From assembly GCA_036245805.1 (NCBI GenBank), contig BTRK01000006.1, forward strand, positions 37,514,901 to 37,578,900: a stretch of 64,000 nt of DNA, in the 5' to 3' direction. This DNA is from Pristionchus mayeri. Its lineage: Eukaryota; Nematoda; Chromadorea; Rhabditida; Neodiplogasteridae. Below are positions 1 through 10,469 of this stretch, piece by piece. Made by a program: the position numbers and the translations under genes. Within the stretch, counting starts at the first letter, position 1. The number at the start of each line of letters is the position of its first letter. The notes beneath the pieces are model-generated. The model made no database searches. It was not told the DNA's origin and saw only the letters and a program-made list of their open reading frames with translations.

Positions 1-1803
1 GGAGAGGACGGAAAGCCTGGAAGCCCGGGCCGCGATGGAGAAGACGGAAAGCGTGGACCGGAAGGACCACCTGGAGCACCAGGAGAGGCTGGAACAGCAG
101 GAACCGATGGAGAGGACGGAAAGCCTGGAAGCCCGGGCCGCGATGGAGAGGACGGAAAGCGTGGACCGGAAGGACCACCTGGAGCACCAGGAGAGGCTGG
201 AACAGCAGGAACCGATGGAGAGGACGGAAAGCCTGGAAGCCCGGGCCGTGATGGAGAGGACGGAAACCCTGGAAGCCCGGGCCGCGATGGAGAAGACGGA
301 AAGCGTGGACCGGAAGGACCACCTGGAGCACCAGGAGAGGCTGGAACAGCAGGAACCGATGGAGAGGACGGAAAGCCTGGAAGCCCGGGCCGCGATGGAG
401 AAGACGGAAAGCGTGGACCGGAAGGACCACCTGGAGCACCAGGAGAGGCTGGAACAGCAGGAACCGATGGAGAGGACGGAAAGCCTGGAAGCCCGGGCCG
501 CGATGGAGAAGACGGAAAGCGTGGAGCGGAAGGATCACCTGGAGCACCAGGAGAGGCTGGAACAGCAGGAACCGATGGAGAGGACGGAAAGCCTGGAAGC
601 CCGGGCCGCGATGGAGAAGACGGAAAGCGAGGACCGGAAGGACCACCTGGAGCACCAGGAGAGGCTGGAACAGCAGGAACCGATGGAGAGGACGGAAAGC
701 CTGGAAGCCCGGGCCGCGATGGAGAAGACGGAAAGCGTGGACCGGAAGGACCACCTGGAGCACCAGGAGAGGCTGGAACAGCAGGAACCGATGGAGAGGA
801 CGGAAAGCCTGGAAGCCCGGGCCGTGATGGAGAGGACGGAAACCCTGGAAGCCCGGGCCGCGATGGAGAAGACGGAAAGCGTGGACCGGAAGGACCACCT
901 GGAGCACCAGGAGAGGCTGGAACAGCAGGAACCGATGGAGAGGACGGAAAGCCTGGAAGCCCGGGCCGCGATGGAGAAGACGGAAAGCGAGGACCGGAAG
1001 GACCACCTGAAGCACCAGGAGAGGCTGGAACAGCAGGAACCGATGGAGAGGACGGAAAGCCTGGAAGCCCGGGCCGTGATGGAGAGGACGGAAACCCTGG
1101 AATCCCGGGCCGCGATGGAGAGGACGGAAAGCGTGGACCGGAAGGACCACCTGGAGCACCAGGAGAGGCTGGAACAGCAGGAACCGATGGAGAGGACGGA
1201 AAGCCTGGAAGCCCGGGCCGCGATGGAGAAGACGGAAAGCGTGGACCGGAAGGACCACCTGGAGCACCAGGAGAGGCTGGAACAGCAGGAACCGATGGAG
1301 AGGACGGAAAGCCTGGAAGCCCGGGCCGCGATGGAGAAGACGGAAAGCGTGGACCGGAAGGACCACCTGGAGCACCAGGAGAGGCTGGAACAGCAGGAAC
1401 CGATGGAGAGGACGGAAAGCCTGGAAGCCCGGGCCGCGATGGAGAAGACGGAAAGCGTGGAGCGGAAGGATCACCTGGAGCACCAGGAGAGGCTGGAACA
1501 GCAGGAACCGATGGAGAGGACGGAAAGCCTGGAAGCCCGGGCCGCGATGGAGAAGACGGAAAGCGAGGACCGGAAGGACCACCTGGAGCACCAGGAGAGG
1601 CTGGAACAGCAGGAACCGATGGAGAGGACGGAAAGCCTGGAAGCCCGGGCCGTGATGGAGAGGACGGAAACCCTGGAAGCCCGGGCCGCGATGGAGAGGA
1701 CGGAAAGCGTGGACCGGAAGGACCACCTGGAGCACCAGGAGAGGCTGGAACAGCAGGAACCGATGGAGAGGACGGAAAGCCTGGAAGCCCGGGCCGCGAT
1801 GGA
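1..1803 (+). repeat. 108-bp collagen-coding minisatellite
   Basis: Fifteen copies of a 108-bp unit encode a 36-residue Gly-X-Y block, read in the frame beginning at base 1 (GEDGKPGSPGRDGEDGKRGP is its start). Four extra 36-bp insertions (12 residues) occur between copies. The third position of codons is also nearly invariant, so the array is young. A pair of variant copies near 520-640 recurs near 1450-1580, which points to duplication of blocks larger than one unit. Confidence 0.9.
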
Positions 1804-4800
1804 ATAAGTGGCGAGAATGGAGCGAAGGGAGACCCTGGAGCGAAGGGAGACCCTGGAGTGAACGGAACCAATGGCGAGAATGGAGCGAAGGGAGACCCTG
1901 GAGTGAACGGAACCAATGGCGAGAATGGTGCGAAGGGAGACCCTGGAGTGAACGGAACCAATGGCGAGAATGGAGCGAAGGGAGACCCTGGAGTGAAGGG
2001 AGACCCTGGAGTGAACGGAACCAATGGCGAGAATGGTGCGAAGGGAGACCCTGGAGTGAACGGAACCAATGGCGAGAATGGTGCGAAGGGAGACCCTGGA
2101 GTGAACGGAACCAATGGCGAGAATGGAGGGAAGGGAGACCCTGGAGTGAACGGAACCAATGGCGAGAATGGAGCGAAGGGAGACCCTGGAGTGAACGGAA
2201 CCAATGGCGAGAATGGTGCGAAGGGAGACCCTGGAGTGAACGGAACCAATGGCGAGAATGGTGCGAAGGGAGACCCTGGAGTGAACGGAACCAATGGCGA
2301 GAATGGAGCGAAGGGAGACCCTGGAGTGAACGGAACCAATGGCGAGAATGGAGCGAAGGGAGACCCTGGAGTGAACGGAACCAATGGCGAGAATGGTGCG
2401 AAGGGAGACTCTGGAGTGAACGGAACCAATGGCAAGAATGGAGCGAAGGGAGACCCTGGAGTGAACGGAACCAATGGCGAGAATGGAGCGAAGGGAGACC
2501 CTGGAGTGAACGGAACCAATGGCGAGAATGGAGCGAAGGGAGACCCTGGAGTGAAGGGAGACCCTGGAATTCCCGGTGTCTGCCCGGACTGCATGAAGTG
2601 TACGTTGTTCTCTTCACAATATATAAAATTTTGATTATTAGGGATCCTGTTTGAAAAAGTATGAGATGTTGTATACCATCATTAAAGATTTAATTTTTGC
2701 AAGATTTGGATTTTATTTGTGAAAACCCTTCCAGTTTGCCCAACACTGGTCAGCATTTCGGAGCCACATGCTGGATGTTTCCCTCACGAGTTCGATTGCA
2801 ATCCACTACCGGGCGCATCAACAACATCTTTTGTAACTTGCCCTCCCGGAGAACTTCTCGCTTCTAGAGAAAGTAAGAAATTATTAATTACGACGATGTA
2901 AATGTTCATTCATTTAAGTCGCGTCAACGGAATGGCGAAAGGAAGGCGTTTCCGGTGCAACTTGCAAGCCCGATGAGAAGGAATGGGACTTCCCCGGATA
3001 TAGCGAGAATCGTTTCTACGATTGCCTTTGTGAGTATGTGTGTTTTGTCTCAACTAAAATTGTATTTTAGCCCCGAGCAACGACTGTGGTTTTTCTGTGA
3101 CTCCGTGCCCCCCCCAACTTCTTCTGTCAGGGATCAACTCCAACTGAGACGAACCCGAAACCAAAGGAGATAAAGTGCACGAATGGTTCACCATTCGAGC
3201 TACGCAATCAGTTGGTTGGTTACTCTCAAATTTCACGAATAAATGACAATACAGATGGATTTTCTGATATTTTTTCTATCAAATAATAACTGAGTGAAGA
3301 CGGAATTTTTTCAGGGTATTCTGACTCAACCGCAAACTTGCACAAATGGAAAATGGAACGGAAATAACGAATGGCATCTCGATGTATTCTGTGGATACGG
3401 TATGTATTAGTCTTATTTATTCGGGTAACCTTATTATCAGCTTGCGATAAGTCTTGCGACTTCGTGAATGGCGTTCCGACACAGCCCAACTTTGTGAATC
3501 CGCCAGCTCTTTCTGATCCGGATGCGAAGGTATGTGCATGCATGAGATAAAAATTTCATTGGTGTTCCAGCACACTTGTCCGTGGACGCAGTGCAAGGAC
3601 AGAGCCATTTACGCATGGAGCGGACTGCAATACGAGCGAATTCCAATCAAGGTATTGATTTTTTTATTTAAAAAATGATTTTCAATTCAAAAGTTCCATG
3701 TTTCATTCAATCGTTGATTTGACAATCCATCATTAATTCAGACCGCTCAATGTGCGAAAGACATTGATCCATCACTGCCATGGGTTATTGGCTCGCACCG
3801 CTACGCCAGTATCCAGTGTTACAATGGAACAGGTTTGCAGAATCGTATTGTAATTGCGAGAATGGCTTACTCTGGCAATATTCTAATGTTCGTGATTTGA
3901 GACTTCGAAATTCAGTGAACTCGTGTAAGCCTGTCATTCCTACCATCGACATGTGTGATGCAGCAGCTACTCCTTGCAACACGGATGATCTCCTCACTAA
4001 CGCCATCCACGTCGAGTGTGACCTCTCCACACTTTATGTCGTACGTTTACTCCTCCTATTCTACACTTTGAAGCACTTTTCATAAATTAAAAAAGAGAAG
4101 TTTGAAGAGTAGCAAAATCTCTTGATAATTTCACGTGGAATTTGATTTTTGTTCAGTCGGTGACCGATTCTGGGCCAGGAGTAGCCATGGAGGATAAGCT
4201 AACTTGCTACGATGGAAAGTGGCACGGAGAGACTTCAACAGGAGTGCATGTATCCGAGGAAATTCTCTACGCCGCCTGCGGAAAGTGTAAGTGAAACCAA
4301 GAATTCCGAGAATTTCAATCCATTTCTTCAGCGACATCATGCAAAACGCCAAGCCCGACCAATGTCATTTGTAAGAACGGCCAGAACTGCGACCACACTC
4401 CTGCCAAGATCGATAATGAAAACAAGTACCTTTACTGCCCGAGCAATTCGCAGCTGGTCGTGGTGAGTGCGGCCTTCCGATTCCTCCATCAGGTGGTCAA
4501 ACACATTGTTTCAGTCGGAGACTTCGACATCCGGATCGGGAACGACCTTGACGGGCAATCTCACCTGCGTGAATGGAAAATGGACTGGAACGGCAACGAG
4601 TTCAATGGAATTCACTGCGTCTGAGCCATACTACTCGTGCACGCGTACGTCGTTAGAAATATGCGAACAGTAGCAATGCGTAAACCACACATCCTTGCAT
4701 AATGCATGTTCAAATCTGAATTTTAGCTTTATGAATTCACTGGAATTTCGAATATTTTCATTAGTAATAATTCTGCATATTATGCAATGAATTATCAATT

Positions 4801-6968
4801 CAGTGACGTGCCAAGATCCAGTTCCGAGCAATCCGATCTGTCCAAACGGATATACATGTGATGAAACACTTGCCAAGATCGAGAACGGAATCCTTTTCTG
4901 TACTGGCGGAACCACCCTCGTTCTGGTGACTCATTTATAGCAGGAGGAGTTTTATAAAACTTATTTAGGCGGCGTCAACTGGACCGAATTCGGGCGAGCT
5001 GACTCTCACCAATGCAACTTGTCTCGATGGACTGTGGAGAGGAAGGAAGGTATCGCATGAGTACGCCGAAGCGTCTGGATACTACACCTGTGCAGCTCCT
5101 AAAACTGGTAATGCATATAAAACGAGGTGATTATGTTTACGCAATCGTTCAGAGTGCTCAAAGGCAACACCTGACGATGACGTCTGTCCTCCGACTCAAT
5201 TCTGCGATTCGACTACACTCACAACAACGACTACCGAGACTTCCTGCCCGGCTGACAGCCCTCTCTTCGTGGCAAGTTTCTGCCGCATATTATCATGCAA
5301 TATTGTTGAACAGCGATTCATTTTATATAACTATAAAGCGAATTACCTAAGAATATCTCACTTTGGGAATTCATATATCACGCTGTAAACTAAAAATTCT
5401 GCAATAGGTGCACGGACGCTGTAAATTTGCTTCCCCGAGACATTTTTTTACAACTGCAAATAGGTTGTCAGAAAAAGCAGTTCATTCACGAATATACAGA
5501 AGCATGGTGAAACATACGCTTAACACAATTTTTGTCTGCTTTTCAGTAAAGACATTTTATCATTTTGATCTTGGAAAAATCGTGAAAAAATTGCACTCAA
5601 AATAATTGCCGCAAAAAATGCTCGACACTTTTTTTTCGCGCAAAAAACCGTGAAAAAAATGCCTAGGCATTTTTTTCGCGTTTTTTTCTGAGCTCATCGA
5701 TCTGCTGCAATCGAATGAACAAACTTATCACCTTGATTGGATTCGAACCAACAACGTCGTGATCGCCGTTAAAGCGCGCTGCCATTGCGCTGTTCGATCC
5801 TGTTTCTTGCAACCTTCATTTCGATGAGTAGATCATATCACTCTTCTCGAACAAAGCCCATTATCATCCAAAAGATCAATTTCTAATTATGTTTCATTCG
5901 TTTCTGAATGGACACACTCATTGAACGAAATGATGGTTAAAAAAACATGACCAAATAGCGGCAATCGTGAGGTTGTTGGTTCGAATCCAATCAAGGTGAT
6001 AAGTTTTGTTCATTCGATTGAGGCAGATTGATCAGCTCAGAAAAACGCGAAAAAAATGTCTAGGCATTTTTTTCACGGTTTTTTTCGGGAAAAAAAGTGT
6101 CTAGCATTTTTTTTGCGGAAAATATTTTCAAAGCAAAAACTCGGTAAAATCATTGAATAAACATAATTTAACCGTTTTTAATTTTACTTGCAATTTCACA
6201 CACTGTAACCATTACCTTGCACATATTGCAGAATTTTTAGTTTACAGCGTGCTATATGACTAACTAAAACACGAATAAATAATAAGATTTGTAGAGCGTG
6301 ACAGCCAGTACAGCTGGCGCTCAGGCGGAAGGAAAGCTCACGTGCTCGGCGGGAGTGTGGACCGGAACGTTTGGATCGACTACGCAAACGAGTGCAACTG
6401 TTTTTGCCACATGCTTCACCCAGCTAACTCCAGGTTCGTTTGATATGATTTGTCCTCTACCACTCGTTGGGAGGTTTTTTCGCAAGCATTTCATTGATAA
6501 ATTACATACTGCGTACTCGATCTGTAATTTATCATAGAAATGTTCATTGAAATGTTTGTGACTTTTTTCAATTATATATTACAGACTGCCCGAATCCAAT
6601 CAAGACTGTCAATTTCTGTTCGGCCACTAGAGAATGTGATTCATCTCTAGTGTATTTCAACACCAGTGAGGGCAAGCTGAAATGTGCTAATGGGAAGGAA
6701 CTCATAGTGGTCAGTGAGAAAACATTCAATTTTGACGAAGACTGAAAAGTTACCATTCTCGATTCACATATCAGAATGTATTAATTGAATTCCCATGAGT
6801 AAAGTGAGCAACTACTAAAGTAGGGAAAAGTGGTTTAATGTTTTCCTAGTTCAGTCTGTATCTTCGGACGGCACAGGCAAGAAGAAGGAGAGTTACATGA
6901 AATGCCAATCAGGAAAGTGGGATAAAGTCAACAGCGCCGTGGTTTATGTGACGTGCGTGGTCAACTAG
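1..6968 (+). CDS. Collagen-like, cysteine-module secreted protein (gene 1, 5' end outside window)
   Basis: Eighteen exons can be followed: 1-2599, 2735-2872, 2919-3029, 3071-3214, 3315-3399, 3441-3529, 3571-3651, 3742-3832, 3916-4040, 4157-4286, 4332-4462, 4515-4644, 4804-4925, 4969-5107, 5153-5271, 6295-6433, 6585-6709 and 6855-6968 (TAG). The first exon is an uninterrupted Gly-X-Y tract of over 860 residues that is open at the left edge. It is followed by cysteine-rich exons and by four two-exon modules with up to six cysteines, each ending in a Thr-Cys...Trp...Cys half. Exon order and phases match gene 2 (10470-22196), so the two are adjacent paralogs. Secretion is inferred from gene 2, because this N-terminus is missing. 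The modules resemble the nematode six-cysteine (C6) type, but I could not run a profile. Exon 3071-3214 carries a one-base frameshift in a C run. The intron after 5271 has a GC donor and holds an inverted-repeat element. Confidence 0.8.
1804..2575 (+). repeat. 45-bp collagen-coding repeat with Asn-Gly-Thr sequons
   Basis: About fifteen copies of a 45-bp unit encode GVNGTNGENGAKGDP, in frame with the preceding 108-bp array. Two copies carry an extra GVKGDP step. Each unit holds one Asn-Gly-Thr N-glycosylation sequon. The array ends at GIPGVCPDC, which begins the cysteine-rich part of the protein. Confidence 0.9.
3108..3115 (+). other. Eight-C run causing a +1 frameshift in gene 1
   Basis: Exon 3071-3214 reads correctly from SPSNDCGF up to a run of eight C. 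Beyond it the expected frame stops within about ten codons. With seven C the frame continues through FFCQGSTPTE to the donor at 3214/3215 and joins the next exon in phase. The homologous exon of gene 2 (12042-12184) is 143 bases against 144 here and is intact. The extra base may be a homopolymer sequencing error or a real lesion. Confidence 0.75.
5371..6260. mobile_element. Inverted-repeat (MITE/foldback) element in a gene 1 intron
   Basis: The 1023-bp intron 5272-6294 holds two inverted arms. The outer arms are about 5371-5412 and 6222-6260. The long inner arms are about 5609-5768 and 5959-6118 and share the stretch with TTGGATTCGAACCAACAA. No ORF is present between them. The inner arms contain tRNA-like A- and B-box sequences. 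The other introns of this gene are mostly 40-180 bases, so the element explains the unusual length. Confidence 0.75.
5735..5812 (-). other. tRNA-like sequence (SINE-like pol III core)
   Basis: On the minus strand there is an A-box-like AGCGCAATGG and a perfect B box GGTTCGAATCC, the latter in a five-pair T-arm. The anticodon stem and acceptor stem do not pair, so I do not call a functional tRNA. The opposite arm of the inverted repeat (about 5959-5999) holds a second copy of the B-box half. Confidence 0.5.
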
Positions 6969-7519
6969 TAGCTCCAGAAAAAACCCTGATGAATACAGTG
7001 ATAAAGATTTGACTAAATCCAGTCCACGATCTATTTGTACAGTATATAAGCGCTGGCCACGGCTGGCATGAGAGATATTAGAATCGAAATTGTACCTGAC
7101 TTATTTGATTTAAACTCTCGCATTCTGGAACTTTTTTTATCAGGATCAGCTTCGCGTTTGTCAGAGACAGAGTTTAAGAACCGCATAAACGTATGCTTAA
7201 ATCAGGAGAAACAAATCAATTCCCGTCAAGGGAACGATTCGTACTATCAATAACAACATCCCAGGTCCAGATGCCCTTATCAACACTCTCGTAGCAAAAT
7301 ATGTTGCGCTATGGATAAATATTGCATTTGAAATCAAATATACCCTATGAAAAAATTGTAGCATAGATGTTTTTGTTAGGAACGGTGCAGGCCGCAAATC
7401 ATTATCTACTATTGCAACAATTCACAAAACATTCTTCATAAACATCTTAAATAAGCTTAATTCCCCCTCCTTTTGGACAAGGAAGTAATTTTGTCGGAGG
7501 AAATTGACTCTTAATCGAC
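6969..7519. other. Intergenic, no feature seen
   Basis: This lies between the gene 1 stop and the retrotransposon remnant. Short ORFs here show no similarity that I recognise and no plausible exon chain. No clear AATAAA follows the stop. Confidence 0.5.
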
Positions 7520-7539
7520 TGAACTAAAGTTCATTCGAC

Positions 7540-8777
7540 ATCATTTCCAGTACCATTCCAGCCACAGAACAATCACTTCACTCCTTCGTTTCTACTTCCG
7601 ATAAAGAACAAACTGATGTTATTTACCTCGACTTCTCTCGTGCATTTGACACCGTCCCTTTCCCTAAACTTCTCTCTAAATGCTTGCATTATGGTATTAA
7701 TGGTAACCTTCTAAATTGGATCTCTGATTTTGTAACGGATAGGCACTTCTCCGTAAGGTTAGGTACTACCGTATCTAAGTCCTTCCCTGTTCTCTCCGGT
7801 GTACCGCAAGGATCTGTACTAGGGCCTATTCTATTCTGTGAAAAATGAAGTGGATAGGCGTAATCAGCATAAAATTCTACCCCGGAAACCTTATTCACGT
7901 AATTTTAACACTTTCCGGAGGGGCGATATACTCAAAAAACTGGTTTCGACGTGACGACGTCTGGAGCCAACGGCGACGCTGTGGACAAAATGGATGTGCC
8001 CACCGTTTTCAGCGCCTTCAATTACCCCAAAACTCATTGTTACAGAAAATCGAGATTTTTTGCTGTCCCGGTCCTTCCTCGATTCTTAGGCAAACGGCCT
8101 CATATCTCATTAATAATGTTATCCTCGAGCAAGTCCCTCAACAAAATGATCTCGGCGTCCAAGTACTGCCCACCCTAAATAACTCTGCCAGTATTGATGA
8201 TCGTGTAAAAAAAGCCACCACTGTCATGCATATTATGCTTCGTGCTGTATCCGTTAATGATCCTACTATCCTTATCAAATGCTTTAAAACATATGTTCTC
8301 CCTCACATTGAATTCGCTTGCCCCTTCTGGAACCCTCATATCAAGAAACATAGTCAGAAGCTTGAGAAAATACAAGAGAAATTCACTCGTATTCTATACT
8401 ATAGATGCTTTCCATCTCCATCATATCCTCTTGGTCTTCCCTCCTACTCTCAACGTCTGTCTTTCCTCGGTCTTCAAGCGCTTTTTGAGAGGAGAGTCAC
8501 TTATGATCTAGTCCTGGCCCGTAGGATCATGTATGGAGACACCATACTCGATAGAAGTAAATTTTTCATGTTTGCTCCCCTAAGAGAAAGGACCAACAAC
8601 TTTGGAATCTATATTGAGAAAACCAAATCCACACCTCGATATCATTGTTTTCCTCGTAGAGTTGCTATGATTTTAAACGCTCTTCCCACCCATGTATTGT
8701 CATCCCCCAGCATCCCTGTCTTCAAGAAGAGATTGAGAACTCTAGAATTTGATTTTCGGAAATATATTTTCCAATAG
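7540..8777 (+). pseudogene. Degenerate non-LTR retrotransposon reverse transcriptase
   Basis: Bases 7540-7848 encode the front half of an RT domain with VIYLDFSRAFDTVPF and SGVPQGSVLGPILF, then reach a stop at 7846. A second open frame from 7845 to 8777 gives the C-terminal part, with NDLGVQV, KCFKTYVLPHIEFACPFWNP and a basic tail. The block that should carry the catalytic YADD motif is missing and is replaced by unrelated sequence between 7849 and about 8095. No endonuclease domain is seen upstream. The motifs fit a LINE of the CR1/Jockey type, though the clade is uncertain. The copy is 5'-truncated and internally deleted, so it should be inactive. Confidence 0.85.
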
Positions 8778-10040
8778 TATTCCCTCCTTCCACTACCTTA
8801 CCACATTCCTTCACTCTCACCCCCTCCCCCCCCCCCTTTAGAAATCCCCTGACGCTGGTTCTCGGAGCAGAGTCTACCTGGTCTACCTCGAGTGCCTCCT
8901 CCTCGATAAAACTCCCCATCAGATCAGACGAAGACAGATGAGACCAGCCGATTGGATCTTCGCATTTTACGATTGCACCTCCTCCCCCCTCATTCCCCCC
9001 TTCCTATCGTATTTCGACCTCAGTGTGAGGAGAGTCAACTCTCTTGTATCACATAAGTAATTATTCGTCTTTCGTTGCGCCGTCGAGCGTAGATAAAATA
9101 TAATATATATTTGGTGTCGGTGTCGTGCAATTTCCGGAAAAGGATCGTATTTGGCCGTTGGCTTCCTCTATAATGAAAATGGATGACATTCGGAGGTGAG
9201 CAAAGGGAAAGTTTGTATGCTTTATCTGTTCATGGGAATGTAGAAAAATGTATCTCTTGCAAATCGATGGCGAGAGATGAGAGGGTTTGATAGAATCCCA
9301 CAGCGATGCAACTGTGTAGGGTGCACAACTAAGTATTCTCACATATCCTATCCTCATGTACATCAGTCTCATTTCAGTAAAGCACGAATTTTCAGCATGA
9401 AATCGAATATGCAAATCCCGAAGATGTTGAGGAAAAGTATCCCGAGAATACCACTCTTGCTCATAATTTCGAGAAAGGGAATTGGTAGTCGTGACTGGAT
9501 GGCGCAGTGAATAGATGTGGTGAAAGGAGGGTACTGCAGGCTCAATCTTTTACTATTGGCTTAGCAATGTTACCTGGAAGTCGTGACGATTTTTCAATTG
9601 TCTCGGAGGTGAAGTTCTCTTTATTGCCCCTATTCCTCGTCCTCTCTGGAATTCTCACAATCTTAGACTAGTGTTACCATTTTGCCCTCTAAGTGTCGCA
9701 CTACAGTTGTATCGCGGGCCATTGCTACATGTAATTCTTTAACTGAATCCGCAATACTCTAACACCCTGAACCATTTCGTAACTTTATCTGCTCTCAACC
9801 CCCTTCTTTCTTCCCCATTCTATTATCAAAGCTTGATCTATGATCTACACTCATAAACTCCTTTCCCACTCCCCCTACAGACTCCCCGCCCGCCCCTACC
9901 CTTACTGCCGCAAGAAACACGAATAGACAACGTCGATGGACATCCGTATACTATTATCATCTCGTCCATTACTTTAATGGAATAAATAAATAATGAATGA
10001 ATGAATGAATAAAGTCTATGGTCAATAATTTCTTCGTTCA
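8778..10040 (+). other. Retroelement 3' flank, otherwise non-coding
   Basis: A C-rich stretch (about 8820-8840) and more pyrimidine-rich DNA follow the RT remnant. The segment ends in a TGAA microsatellite near 9990-10015, which resembles a LINE 3' tail but may be unrelated. No exon chain was found. Confidence 0.4.
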
Positions 10041-10469
10041 ACGAGAACCATGTGGTCTAACACGCCTTTCCATTCCAATCAATTCAACGCCGTCTCGATT
10101 CCTCTCCGGACTTGTGACCAATGAAAATTCATAGAAAATATACATTGCGATAGCACAATCTAAATTCAAACAGTAAGAAAGACGCTACGAAGTTTCATCA
10201 GGAAAATGACTTAGTTGTTCGATCCTTGGAAGCGCTTCATTAGACACCGCGCAATTAAGGAGAAAATGAGCAGACTCTGTCGTTGGCATTTAACTAGATC
10301 TCGAACGATGGCATTCAAGGTACTATAAAATGAGGAAGAAGTAATCAACGAACATATTCTTCTTTTTTGCATTTAATGCTAGAGTTTCTTCTCCATTTTC
10401 TGTATTGAGAACTTTCTTTTAAAAGCTTCGTGAAGCTTATATCAAAAACTAATCAGTATTAATATAGAG
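10041..10469. other. Upstream region of gene 2
   Basis: AT-rich, with no ORF of note. It presumably contains the gene 2 promoter and 5' leader. I see no motif specific enough to name. Confidence 0.4.

Noticed and set aside
35..1807. 590-aa ORF of Met/Glu/Arg/Leu-rich repeats
   Set aside because: It is the shifted frame of the collagen repeat. The Gly-X-Y frame from base 1 runs through it and on to 2599 with correct splicing to the paralogous exons.
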